Source: Allobosea robiniae
Lineage (GTDB): Bacteria; Pseudomonadota; Alphaproteobacteria; Rhizobiales; Beijerinckiaceae
Direction: 5' to 3'
NCBI RefSeq assembly: GCF_900102525.1
Contig: NZ_FNBZ01000002.1
Span: 124,001-188,000, forward strand
Length of the DNA: 64,000 nt
In this document: one piece after another, positions 25,483-34,700 of the stretch
Numbering within the stretch: position 1 is the first letter of the stretch
Layout: every line of letters starts with the position of its first letter
Notes under the pieces: generated by a model
Database searches by the model: none
Seen by the model: only the letters and a program-made list of their open reading frames with translations
Told to the model about the DNA's origin: nothing
Position numbers and translations under genes: made by a program

Positions 25483-26082
25483 TCAGCGCTCGGGCATGCC
25501 GCTGGCTGAGCGATCCTGCCGGCGGCGGTACAGGAGCGTGCCGAGTTGCCAGGCGGCGAAGGCAAGGAAGCCAAGGCCGATCAGGCTGCGGTTGCGGGCC
25601 GATTCCGAGAGATTTGCGAAGCTCCTGTCATAGGAGAGCAGGATTTTTCCTGCGCTCGTCGCCTCGTAGACCAGCCCGGCATCGGGGTCGACGAGGAAGC
25701 GCAGTGGCTGGCCCCAGCGGATATCGTCTAGGCCGTCGACCCAGAGATTGCGCGGCGGCGCATAGGTCTGGAGCATCCGGCCGGATGCGACGAGGGGAAG
25801 GAGCTGGGTGCGATAGCCGCCGCGATGGCGGCCGATCCCGCCGCTGACGATGGGCGTCTCGATCGAGATCGGGCCGACATGCTCGGCAACCGTCAATCTG
25901 TCTCGGGGCAGGGGCCAGGCAAGCCAGCCGGCAAGGGCCATGAAGAGGCCGAAGCCGGCCGCACCGAGGCCGACGGTGACGATCCAGGCGTCTGATGGCT
26001 TCCGATCCGTCGGCGTGCCCTTTCGCGTCTCAGCCTTGCTGGCGGATCGTAGCTGCTTTGACGACGGGTTTGTAGGTCGCAA
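25483..26082 (-). CDS. Two-TM membrane protein, function unknown
   Basis: About 199 residues with TM1 (AWIVTVGLGAAGFGLFMALA), an extracytoplasmic domain of about 110 residues (THLS-like strands around GGIGRHRGGYRTQLLPLVAS), and TM2 (SLIGLGFLAFAAWQLGTLLY) then a short basic tail. No ATG lies before TM1, so the start is probably TTG 26082 or another rare codon, giving a 53-bp overlap with the EamA gene ahead of it. The layout resembles small sensor or assembly proteins, but I recognise no family. Confidence 0.6.
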   Translation of the reverse strand: MRPTNPSSKQLRSASKAETRKGTPTDRKPSDAWIVTVGLGAAGFGLFMALAGWLAWPLPRDRLTVAEHVGPISIETPIVSGGIGRHRGGYRTQLLPLVASGRMLQTYAPPRNLWVDGLDDIRWGQPLRFLVDPDAGLVYEATSAGKILLSYDRSFANLSESARNRSLIGLGFLAFAAWQLGTLLYRRRQDRSASGMPER

Positions 26083-26941
26083 CGGTGGCGCGCCGCTCCA
26101 GGACGAGCAGGACGAGGCCGGCAGCCACGATCAAGGCCGCGCCGCAAAGCATGGCGGGCGTCGGCCAGTCGCCGAAGATGAACCAGCCGAAGACCAGCGC
26201 CCAGACGATCAGCGTGTACTGATAGGGCACGACGACGGAGGCCTCGGCCAGCTTGAGCGAGCGGGTGACGCAGATATGCGCACCCATCGCGACGATGCCG
26301 AGCAAGGCGAGGAGGGCGGCGTCCTTCAGGGTAGGTGTCACCCAGCCGAAGGGCAGGAGCGCGAGCCCCATCAGGAGGGCTCCGAGCGTCTGCCAGGCGA
26401 CCAGCGTGACATCCGGGGTGCCGCGCAATTGACGCCCGGCGATCATCATCGCGGCGAAGAAGAAGCTGCCGAGTACGGCAATCAGCGCCGGCATGGACAG
26501 GCTGGCGCCGCTCGGATTGAGCGAGACCGCGACGCCGGTAAAGCCGAGCGCGATAGCGAGCCACCGCCAGCCGTCGATGCGCTCGCCGAGCAGCAATGCC
26601 GCGAGGATCACTACCCAGACCGGCGCCGCGAGCCAGATCGTCATCGCGTCCGCGAGCGGCAGATAGCTCACGGCAAGATAGAACAGTGCAACCTCGCCCG
26701 AGCTGAACAGCACGCGCAGGGCCTGCAGGCCGGGACGCTCCGGCCGCAATGTCCGCTGCACGCCCTGCTTGAACACGAAGGGCAGGATGACGACGAGCGC
26801 TGCCAGGCTGCGCACCACCAGGAGCTGCCCGACCGTGTAGGTCGCGACCAGCCATTTGCCCATCACGTCGTTCAGCGAAAACAGCAGGATGCCGATGAGC
26901 ATCATGGCGATGCCGGTGAGCGAGGCGTTGCGGGCGGTCAT
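26030..26941 (-). CDS. EamA family transporter (drug/metabolite exporter)
   Basis: A 303-residue transporter with ten predicted helices in two EamA repeats: first half from LIGILLFSLNDVMGKWLVAT to LAIALGFTGVAVSLNP, second from LIAVLGSFFFAAMMIAGRQL to LIVAAGLVLLVLERR. Each repeat carries the DMT pattern of Pro and Gly in helices 3-4. Relatives export amino acids or other metabolites. It is divergent from the ArsR gene at 27076, whose operator region overlaps its promoter. Substrate unknown. Confidence 0.9.
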   Translation of the reverse strand: MTARNASLTGIAMMLIGILLFSLNDVMGKWLVATYTVGQLLVVRSLAALVVILPFVFKQGVQRTLRPERPGLQALRVLFSSGEVALFYLAVSYLPLADAMTIWLAAPVWVVILAALLLGERIDGWRWLAIALGFTGVAVSLNPSGASLSMPALIAVLGSFFFAAMMIAGRQLRGTPDVTLVAWQTLGALLMGLALLPFGWVTPTLKDAALLALLGIVAMGAHICVTRSLKLAEASVVVPYQYTLIVWALVFGWFIFGDWPTPAMLCGAALIVAAGLVLLVLERRATVATYKPVVKAATIRQQG

Positions 26942-27042
26942 GTCAGGCGAGGGTTTCCAAGGGCGAGCCACCACTGGCCGAGTTGGGAGCGCGTGGCAAT
27001 CCGCGTCGCCGCATGCCTGCATGAGTTCTTGATATTAAATAT

Positions 27043-27070
27043 TGACTTAATTAAGTGGATGTAGAATTAT
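27043..27070 (+). promoter_or_regulatory. Promoter with palindromic operator of the ArsR gene
   Basis: A TTGACT -35-like box at 27043-27048 is followed after 16 bp by AATTAT. The perfect 12-bp palindrome ACTTAATTAAGT at 27045-27056 overlaps the -35. Transcription would start close to the ATG at 27076, and no ribosome site is visible, so the message may be leaderless. The palindrome is the probable ArsR binding site. Confidence 0.5.
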
Positions 27071-27075
27071 TGGCC

Positions 27076-27399
27076 ATGGATCGCTTTGCCGCCCTTGCCG
27101 ACCCGACGCGCCGCAGCATCATCGAGATGCTGGGCGAACGGGCGCGCTCGGCGGGAGAGATCGGCGCAGGCTTCAGCGCCAGCGCACCGGCGATCTCGCA
27201 GCATCTCAAGGTGCTGCGCGAGGCCGGGCTGGTGAGCGTCGAGGTCCGAGGACAGCAGCGGATCTACCGGCTCGACCCGGCGGGGCTCGCGGCGTTCGAT
27301 GCCTGGCTCGGCAAGGTCCGGCGCTTCTGGGGGCGCCATCTCGATATCCTGGAACAGGAACTCGCAAAGCCCGAACAGGGCGAGGGAGAAAACCCATGA
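27076..27399 (+). CDS. ArsR family winged-helix repressor
   Basis: A 107-residue small repressor: FAALADPTRRSIIEMLGERARSAGEI and SAPAISQHLKVLREAGLVSVEVRGQQRIYRL give the classic ArsR helix-turn-helix and wing. The metal-binding cysteine pattern of ArsR/SmtB (ELCVCDL) is absent, as in the subgroup paired with SRPBCC proteins. Its stop overlaps the next start as ATGA. An upstream frame extension (7 residues to 27055) lacks conservation. Confidence 0.93.
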   Translation: MDRFAALADPTRRSIIEMLGERARSAGEIGAGFSASAPAISQHLKVLREAGLVSVEVRGQQRIYRLDPAGLAAFDAWLGKVRRFWGRHLDILEQELAKPEQGEGENP

Positions 27400-27950
27400 A
27401 CGAATACGGTGTTGTGCTGGAAAGCGGCGCGGTGCGGTTCGAGCGCCTGCTGCCGGGGTCGGTCGAGCGGGTCTGGTCCTATCTCACCCAGTCGGAGAAG
27501 CGCGGGCAATGGCTGGCCTCCGGCGCCTTCGACTTGCGGGTCGGCGGCCAGGCGGAGATGCTGTTCAAGCATTCTGAGATCACCGACGAGACGCCGCCGG
27601 ACGCCTATCGCGAGGTGCATGAGAACGGCGTGCGCTCGACCGGGACGGTCACGCGCTGCGAGCCGCCGCGGGTCATCGCCTTCACCTGGGGTGGTGGCGG
27701 GGAGCCGGAATCCGAGGTCGAGTTCGAGCTCGTGCCGAAGGGCGAGAAGGTCCTGCTGGTGCTGACGCACCGCAAGCTCGCGAACAAGGCCGAGATGACC
27801 AGCGTCTCCGGCGGCTGGCACCTCCATCTGGGCTTGCTGGAGGACCTGCTCACCGGCAGTCCGCGGCGCGGGTTCTGGTCGCGCCTCAAGGTGCTCGATG
27901 CAGAATATGCTGCGCGCTATGCCGACCTGAGCGAACCCGGCAAGGGCTGA
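27396..27950 (+). CDS. SRPBCC (AHSA1-like) family protein
   Basis: A 184-residue START-fold protein. VRFERLLPGSVERVWSYLTQSEKRGQWLASG is the hallmark opening, followed by GGQAEMLFKH and the C-terminal helix GWHLHLGLLEDLL. It is coupled to ArsR by ATGA overlap. ArsR-SRPBCC pairs are common; the SRPBCC protein probably binds a hydrophobic ligand, and whether it is the sensor or the target is unknown. Its stop abuts the stop of the next, convergent gene. Confidence 0.93.
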   Translation: MNEYGVVLESGAVRFERLLPGSVERVWSYLTQSEKRGQWLASGAFDLRVGGQAEMLFKHSEITDETPPDAYREVHENGVRSTGTVTRCEPPRVIAFTWGGGGEPESEVEFELVPKGEKVLLVLTHRKLANKAEMTSVSGGWHLHLGLLEDLLTGSPRRGFWSRLKVLDAEYAARYADLSEPGKG

Positions 27951-28475
27951 TCAGAGGCTGGCCGCCGCCCGCGCCGCCTGATCGTACTGGCCGGAAAGCG
28001 AGCGCATCGCGGCGGCGATCTCGGACAGGCGGGCCGGGTCGGCACTGGTGGCGCGGATCGACTTGACCAGGAGCTGCTCGCGGATCTGGGCATAGCGCCG
28101 GCAGGCCTCCTCGCCGGCCGGCGTGACCTCGACGGTCTTCTCCTTGCCCTTGCGGCCGCCCTTCAGCAGCTTCAGGCGCTCGAGCTTCTTCAGCGAGTAG
28201 TTCACCAGATGCGTGTCCTCGATATTGAGGACGAGGCAGATATCGGCAAGCCGCTTGGCCTTGCCGCGGTGATTGACGTTGTGGAGCACGAGCACGTCGA
28301 GCGGCGAGAGATCGGCGATACCGGCTGCCGCCATGCAGCGGATCATCCAGCGCTGGAAGGCGTGCACGCTCATGCTCAGCGCGAATTCGAACTCCGACAG
28401 AGCCGGCAGCGCTCCCGAGGCGAGATGCCCGGAAGAGACGATCGGGCCGAGGTCGTCGGGGGCCGGGGAGGTCAT
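27951..28475 (-). CDS. Winged-helix DNA-binding protein (MarR-like)
   Basis: A 174-residue regulator. FALSMSVHAFQRWMIRCMAAAGIADLSPLDVLVLHNVNHRG is the dimer helix and first DNA helix, then RLADICLVLNIEDTHLVNYSLKKLERLKLL as recognition part and KGKEKTVEVTPAG as wing. It resembles the HTH_27 type of MarR relatives. It lies 168 bp downstream of the TRAP transporter gene dctP on the same strand, so it might control it, but a repeat separates them. Target unknown. Confidence 0.88.
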   Translation of the reverse strand: MTSPAPDDLGPIVSSGHLASGALPALSEFEFALSMSVHAFQRWMIRCMAAAGIADLSPLDVLVLHNVNHRGKAKRLADICLVLNIEDTHLVNYSLKKLERLKLLKGGRKGKEKTVEVTPAGEEACRRYAQIREQLLVKSIRATSADPARLSEIAAAMRSLSGQYDQAARAAASL

Positions 28476-28508
28476 CGCGCTCGATCATCCTGAAGAAAAG
28501 AGCTTCGC

Positions 28509-28605
28509 CATCCCGGACACGCCGCGCGAGCGGCGCCGATCCGGGATCCATGCCTGAACCGTTCCGGCATGGGTCCCGGGTCTCCCTCCGGTCGCCCGGG
28601 ATGAC
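28509..28605. repeat. 97-bp palindromic intergenic element
   Basis: It begins CATCCCGG and ends CCGGGATGAC, so the ends are an inverted repeat. Inside are GGCATGGGTCCCGGG and CGGATCCATGCC-like pairs. Its architecture (inverted CAT...ATG(AC) ends, internal hairpins, similar length) resembles the 92-bp elements at 7407 and 62529, but the sequence is different. Confidence 0.65.
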
Positions 28606-28642
28606 TGCTGTCGTGTTTCGACGTGCGGCGAGGTTGCCCGCC

Positions 28643-29638
28643 TCACATCTTCTTGTAGGCGTCGACGATGGCCTGGCCCTCGGCGCCGGCCTTCTTCAGC
28701 CAGTCGGCGGTGAGCTGCTCACCGGCCTTCTTGAAGCCGGCGGCGAGCGCGGGCGAAGGCGCCTGCACCTTCATGCCCTTGGCCTTGAGCTGCTCGATGT
28801 ACCAGCCGGCCTTGTCCTGCCACATCTTCCAGCCGCGCTCCTCGGCCGTTGCGGAGGCCTTGAGGATTGCGTCCTGCGTCGCCTTGTCGAGGGCGTTGAA
28901 GGCCGCCTTGTTGACGAAGGTGGCATCCTTGGGAATCCAGGCCTGCGTGTCGTAGAAATGGGTCAGCGATTCCCAGACCTTGGAATCGTAGCCGGTGCCG
29001 CCCGACGACATGAAGGAATTGACCACGCCGGTCGCCAGCGCCTGCGGCAGCTCCGCCGCCTGGATCGTGACCGCCTGCATGCCCAACAACTCGCCGAGGC
29101 GGGCAGTGCCGACATTATAGGCGCGCCATTTCAGCCCCTTCATGTCCTCGATCGTGTTGATGTCCTTCTTGGTGTAGACGCCCTGCGGCGCCCAGGGGAC
29201 CATGAAGAGGAGCTTGATGCCCTGGGCGTCGAGCTTCTTCTCGATCGCGGCCTTGGACGCCTTGTAGAGCTTCATCGAGTCCGCGAAGGAGGTCGCCAGG
29301 AAGGGCACGACGTCGATGCCGAAGATCGGATCCTCGTTCTCGTGGTTCGAGATCAGGACCTCGCCCATCTGGGCCTGGCCGGTCTGGACCGCGCGCTTGA
29401 TCTCGGGCGCCTTGAACAGCGAGGCGTTGCCGTGGATCGTGATCGAGAGCTTGCCGCCGGTGGCCGCCTCGACGTCCTTGGCGAAGAGGACGAGATTCTC
29501 CGTATGCGGATTATCGTTGGGATAGGCGGCGGGCAGGTTCCATTTGGTCTGGGCCGAGGCCGATGCGGCGCCAAGCGTCAGGGCGGTAGCGGCGACGCCG
29601 GCGACGAGGAGGCCCTTGATGAAGTCCTTGCGATACAT
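28643..29638 (-). CDS. dctP: TRAP transporter substrate-binding protein
   Basis: A 331-residue periplasmic binding protein of the DctP family. A signal peptide (MYRKDFIKGLLVAGVAATAL then TLGAASASA) precedes the mature start QTKWNLPAAYPNDNPHTENL. WRAYNVGTARLGELLGMQAV contains the conserved binding-pocket arginine. In Bordetella pertussis two DctP proteins bind pyroglutamate; here a 5-oxoprolinase-type gene is divergent 2.1 kb upstream, so pyroglutamate is a candidate ligand. Located last in the minus-strand order dctQ-dctM-dctP, with 35 bp after dctM. Confidence 0.93.
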   Translation of the reverse strand: MYRKDFIKGLLVAGVAATALTLGAASASAQTKWNLPAAYPNDNPHTENLVLFAKDVEAATGGKLSITIHGNASLFKAPEIKRAVQTGQAQMGEVLISNHENEDPIFGIDVVPFLATSFADSMKLYKASKAAIEKKLDAQGIKLLFMVPWAPQGVYTKKDINTIEDMKGLKWRAYNVGTARLGELLGMQAVTIQAAELPQALATGVVNSFMSSGGTGYDSKVWESLTHFYDTQAWIPKDATFVNKAAFNALDKATQDAILKASATAEERGWKMWQDKAGWYIEQLKAKGMKVQAPSPALAAGFKKAGEQLTADWLKKAGAEGQAIVDAYKKM

Positions 29639-29673
29639 GGTGTTGGCTCCGTTCCCTTGGTTTTGATGCGTTA

Positions 29674-30984
29674 TCATTGAGGCGGAAAGGCCATCTGAGG
29701 CAAGACCATCACGATCCACGGGAAGATCGTGATGATCGCGACAGCGGCGACCAGCAGGAAGAAGAACGGCAGCGCCGCCAGCGCGACCGTGTTCGAGTCC
29801 TTGCCGGACATCGTCTGCAGCACGAAGAGGTTGAAGCCGACCGGCGGCGAGACCTCCGCCATCTCGACGATCAGCACGAGGAAGATGCCGAACCAGACGA
29901 GGTCAAACCCCGCCGTCTTGATCATCGGGATGACGATGGCGGTGGTCAGCACGATCATCGAGATGCCGTCGAGCGCGGTGCCGAGGATGATGTACATCAC
30001 GGTGAGCGCGGCGATCAGCGCGTAGGGCGAGAGGTGCAGCGAGTCGACCCACTCGGCCAGCGCCGCCGGGATGCCGGTATAGGCCATCGAGGTCGACATG
30101 AAGGAGGCGCCGGCCAGGATCAGCATGATCATGCAGGTGATCCGGGTGGTGCCCATCACGCTCTGCCAGAACGCTTCCTTCGTGAGGGAGCCCGACCACC
30201 AGGCGATGCCGAAGGAGCCGAGCACGCCCCAGGCGGCGCACTCGGTCGCCGTCGCCCAGCCCAGCAGCAGCGACAGGAAGACCAGCGCGATCAACAGCAT
30301 GCAGGGGATGAGCTGAGCCGATTCCCTGAGCTTCTCCCGCAGCGGCATCTTCGGCTCGCGCGGCGGCGACTGGTCGGGATGCAGCAGGTGCCAGACGGCG
30401 ATGTAGCCGGAATAGAGCGCCATCACGAGCAGGCCGGGCAGGAAGCCCGCGAGGAAGATCTGGATGATCGAGACATTGGCCGCCACCGCATAGACCACCA
30501 TGGTGATCGAGGGCGGGATCAGGATACCAAGCGTGCCGGCGCCGGCCAATGAGCCGAGCGCGAGCTTCTCGTTATAGCCGCGCCTCTTGAGCTCGGGCAG
30601 GGCGATCTTGGCGACGGTGGCGCAGGTCGCGGCGGAGGAGCCGGAGACCGAGCCGAAGATGCCGCAGGCGAGCACGTTGACGTGCATCAATCGGCCGGGC
30701 AGCCAGTTGAGCCAGGGGGCGAGGCCACGGAACATCTCTTCGGAGAGCTTCGTTCGGTAGAGAATCTCGCCCATCCAGATGAAGAGCGGCAGCGCGGCCA
30801 GCGTCCAGGAGGCGCTGTTGCCCCAGATGGTGGTCGCCAGCACGGAGCCGGCGGGAATGCCGCCGCCGACGAATTGCATCGCCACCCAACCGCAGGCCAT
30901 CAGCGAGATGGCGATCCAGACGCCGCCGGCGAGGAAGATGGCCAGCAGCAGCAGAAGCAGCCCGGAGATTTCGATCATCGACAT
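29674..30984 (-). CDS. dctM: TRAP transporter large permease subunit
   Basis: A 436-residue membrane protein with about 12-13 helices. Signatures of DctM are ACGIFGSVSGSSAATCATVAKIALPELKRRGYNEKLALGSLAGAGTLGILIPPSI in outline, with the second-half counterpart around FMSTSMAYTGIPAALAEW and GTALDGISMIVLTTAIVIPM. It couples sodium or proton flow to uptake with DctQ. ATG 30984 follows the dctQ stop after four bases. Ligand comes from dctP. Confidence 0.95.
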   Translation of the reverse strand: MSMIEISGLLLLLLAIFLAGGVWIAISLMACGWVAMQFVGGGIPAGSVLATTIWGNSASWTLAALPLFIWMGEILYRTKLSEEMFRGLAPWLNWLPGRLMHVNVLACGIFGSVSGSSAATCATVAKIALPELKRRGYNEKLALGSLAGAGTLGILIPPSITMVVYAVAANVSIIQIFLAGFLPGLLVMALYSGYIAVWHLLHPDQSPPREPKMPLREKLRESAQLIPCMLLIALVFLSLLLGWATATECAAWGVLGSFGIAWWSGSLTKEAFWQSVMGTTRITCMIMLILAGASFMSTSMAYTGIPAALAEWVDSLHLSPYALIAALTVMYIILGTALDGISMIVLTTAIVIPMIKTAGFDLVWFGIFLVLIVEMAEVSPPVGFNLFVLQTMSGKDSNTVALAALPFFFLLVAAVAIITIFPWIVMVLPQMAFPPQ

Positions 30985-30988
30985 GGCG

Positions 30989-31537
30989 TCAGACTCCGCT
31001 CGCCATGGCGCGCTCGACGATCTCTTCGTCCGACTGCGCAGGGGGCTTCTCGTAGCGCGGCTCGCGGCCGCGGATGACGACATGGACGAACTCGTCCAGC
31101 ATCGCGATGAACAGGATGATCAGACCGCCGGAATAGCCGAGCTGCGGTATCCAGAGCGGCATCGGCACGACGCCGCCGGCGACGTCGTTGAAGGCATAGG
31201 ACTGCCAGGTCATGATCGCGGCGTGCCAGGCGAAGAAGCCGGAGAAACCGAGGCCGAGGACCAGCGAGAACACCTCGAAGACCCAGCGCTTGCGGCCCTG
31301 GAAATGGTCGATCAGCAGGCCGACGCGGATCATGTCACCCGACTTGAAGGTGTGGGCGAGGCCGAGGAAGGCCATAGCCGCCATGCACCATGAGGCGAAA
31401 TCATCGCCGGCCGGGATGTTGAGGCCGATCTCGCGGCCGATCGACATGCCCATCATCAGCAGGAAGATCAGGATCAGGAAGATGCCGGCCGCGTAGCCGG
31501 CCCAGAGATAAAGCGTATCGAGCGTGCGACGGATCAT
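30989..31537 (-). CDS. dctQ: TRAP transporter small permease subunit
   Basis: A 182-residue, four-helix membrane protein: LYLWAGYAAGIFLILIFLLMM, DDFASWCMAAMAFLGLAHTF, VFEVFSLVLGLGFSGFFAWH and GGLIILFIAMLDEF. The conserved HTFKSGDMIRVGLL stretch follows helix 2. I start at ATG 31537 (MIRRTLD); the frame upstream is not conserved. It is the first gene of the dctQ-dctM-dctP operon and is divergent from the oxoprolinase-type gene. Confidence 0.92.
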   Translation of the reverse strand: MIRRTLDTLYLWAGYAAGIFLILIFLLMMGMSIGREIGLNIPAGDDFASWCMAAMAFLGLAHTFKSGDMIRVGLLIDHFQGRKRWVFEVFSLVLGLGFSGFFAWHAAIMTWQSYAFNDVAGGVVPMPLWIPQLGYSGGLIILFIAMLDEFVHVVIRGREPRYEKPPAQSDEEIVERAMASGV

Positions 31538-31682
31538 GGCGCGCGCCGCTCCCGCCGGACAGGAGCGCATCCGCGCCCGGTTGCCAGGGTTGCTCGCATC
31601 GTCGCATCCTCCGCTTTCGCGCCGGCCTGGCCCCTCAGCCATGTTCCAGCCACAATCGGGATCGTAGCCGGCAGAATCGCCT

Positions 31683-31714
31683 TGTCAATAACTCATCGAC
31701 GATTTATCGATAAA
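31683..31714 (+). promoter_or_regulatory. Candidate promoter and palindromic operator between the TRAP operon and the oxoprolinase gene
   Basis: TTGTCA at 31683 and TATCGA at 31706 are spaced 17 bp. The perfect palindrome TTTATCGATAAA at 31703-31714 overlaps the -10 position. A regulator binding here would control the + gene and perhaps the divergent TRAP operon; no regulator gene is immediately adjacent. Confidence 0.45.
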
Positions 31715-31760
31715 ACGTCAGCGTAAATCATGGCTGGCTTGGCGGAGGGGAGAACGTCTT

Positions 31761-34700
31761 ATGTCGGCGGCGCATTGGGACTTCTGGATCGATCGCGGCG
31801 GCACCTTCACCGACGTGATCGGACGCGATCCGGCTGGCAATCTCCATGCCAGGAAGCTGCTCTCCGAAAATCCCGGCGCCTATCGCGACGCCGCCGTGCA
31901 GGGCATCCGTGACCTTCTCGGCCTCAAGGCGGGCGAGCCGATCCCGGCGCGTGCCATCGGCGAGGTGCGCATGGGCACGACCGTCGCCACCAATGCGCTG
32001 CTGGAACGCAAGGGCGACCGGACGCTGCTCGTCACCACCAAGGGCTTCCGCGACGCGCTGCGCATCGGCTACCAGGCCCGCCCCGACATCTTCGCCAAGG
32101 AGATCGTCAAGCCCGAGCAGCTCTACGAGGATGTCGTCGAGGTCGAGGAGCGCGTGCTGGCCGACGGGACGGTCGAGCGCGCGCCCGACGAAGAGGCAAT
32201 CCGCAACGCCTTGCAGGCACAATACGACGCCGGCTTCCGCGCGCTCGCGATCGTCTTCATGCACGGCTATCGCTACACGGCGCATGAGCAGGTCGCGGCC
32301 CGGATCGCCCGTGCCATCGGCTTCCCGCAGGTCTCCGTCAGCCATGAAGTCTCGCCGCTGGTGAAGCTGGTCGGGCGCGGCGACACCGCCGTGGTCGATG
32401 CCTATCTGTCGCCCATCCTCGGCCGCTATGTGCAGCAGGTTTCCGAGGAGCTCGACGTCGCCCGCACCGGCGCGCGCCTGATGTTCATGATGTCCTCGGG
32501 CGGGCTCACTGCCGCCGAGCTGTTCCAGGGCAAGGACGCAATCCTGTCCGGCCCTGCGGGCGGCGTGGTCGGCTTGGCCGAGACCGGTCGCTCGGCCGGG
32601 TTCGACAAGGTGATCGGCTTCGACATGGGCGGCACCTCGACCGACGTCGCGCATTTCGACGGCGAGTACGAGCGCGCTTTCGAGACCGAGGTCGCCGGGG
32701 TGCGTATGCGCGCGCCGATGATGCTGATCCATACCGTCGCGGCTGGCGGCGGCTCGATCCTGCATTATGACGGCGCGCGTTTCCGCGTCGGGCCGGATTC
32801 GGCCGGCGCCAATCCGGGACCGGCTGCCTATCGTCGCGGCGGGCCGCTCGCGGTGACCGACGCGAATGTCATGGTCGGCAAGCTGATCCCGTCCTATTTC
32901 CCGACGATCTTCGGGCCGAAGCAGGACGAGCCGCTCGATGTTGCGATCGTCCGCAACAAGTTCGCGGTGCTGGCCGCCGAGGTCGGCGACGGACGCTCGC
33001 CGGAGGAGGTCGCCGACGGCTTCATCCAGATCGCCGTCGCCAACATGGCCGAGGCGATCAAGAAGATCTCGGTCCAGCGCGGCTATGACATCACCCGCTA
33101 CGCGCTGAATTCCTTCGGTGGCGCCGGCGGCCAGCACGCCTGCCTCGTGGCGGATGCGCTCGGCATCAAGACGGTGCTGCTGCATCCGTTCTCCGGCCTG
33201 CTTTCGGCCTATGGCATGGGGCTCGCCGAAATCCGCTCGACCCGCACTGCGGCGCTGGATGTTGCGCTCGACGGCGAGGCCAAGACAGCGATCGAGACGG
33301 TCGCCGCGAAGCTTGCCGCCGATACCAAGGCGGAGGTTGCGGGCCAGGGCGTGACCGAGGGCGATATCGCGATCCATACCCGCGCCCATATCCGCTATTC
33401 CGGCACCGATACCGCGATCGCGGTTCCGGCCGGCACACGCGCCGCGATGCAGGAGGCCTTCCAGACCGCGCATAAGGCGCGCTTCGGCTTCATGGACGAG
33501 ACCAAGGCGCTGGTCGTCGAGGCGGTCGAGGTCGAGGCTGTCGGCGGCGGCGCGAAATTCGAGGAGGCGGCCGCTTCCGAGCAGGCGGGCGAGCCGGTTG
33601 CCGCCGAGCGCACGCGCTTCTTCGCCAAGGGACAATGGCACGATGCGGCGATCGTCCGGCGCGAGGCGATGAAGCCCGGCCAGAGCGTTGCCGGCCCCGC
33701 CATCATCATCGAGCCGAACCAGACCGTCGTCGTCGAGGAGGGCTGGAGCGCCAAGCTCACCGCACGCGACCATCTCGTCCTCGTCCGCGTCAAGGCGCTG
33801 GTGCAGCAGGCCGCGATCGGCACCAAGGCCGACCCGGTCATGCTCGAGATCTTCAACAACCTGTTCATGTCGATCGCCGAGCAGATGGGCGTGACGCTGC
33901 AGAACACCGCCTATTCCGTAAACATCAAGGAACGGCTCGACTTCTCCTGCGCGGTGTTCGACCAGACCGGCGCCCTCGTCGCCAACGCGCCGCATATGCC
34001 GGTGCATCTTGGCTCGATGGATCGCTCGGTCGAGACGGTGATCGCCAACAACCCGGTGATCAAGCCGGGCGACGTCTACTGCCTGAACGCGCCCTATAAT
34101 GGCGGCACGCATCTGCCCGATATCACCGTCTGCACGCCGGTCTTCGATGCCGAGGAGAAGGAGATCCTGTTCTGGGCGGCAAGCCGCGGCCACCATGCGG
34201 ATGTCGGCGGCACGGCGCCGGGCTCGATGTCGCCCTTGGCGACCAATATCGAGGAAGAGGGTGTCTATATCGACAATTTCAAGATCGTCGATCAGGGCCG
34301 CTTCTGCGAGGAGGAGTTGGTCAAGCTCCTGACCGGCGCGCGCTATCCCGTCCGCAACGTCGTGCAGAATGTCAACGACCTCAAGGCGCAAATCGCCGCC
34401 AACGAGAAGGGCGTGGCGGAGCTGCGCAAGATGATCGGCTCCTTCGGGCTCGACGTGGTGCAGGCCTATATGGGCCATGTCCAGGACAATGCGGCCGAGA
34501 GCGTGGCGCGGCTTCTGACCAAGCTGCACGATTCCGAATTCACCTATCCGATGGACCAGGGCTGCGCGATCAAGGTGAAGATCACCATCGACCGCGAGAA
34601 GCGCGAGGCGACGGTCGACTTCACCGGCACCTCGGAGCAGCGCCCGGATAATTTCAACGCCCCGGCGCCGGTGACGCGGGCCGCCGTGCTCTATGTCTTC

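Noticed and set aside
25483..26082. Frameshift or truncated gene at the overlap with the EamA gene
   Set aside because: Both frames are complete and protein-like; the overlap is better explained by a rare start codon.
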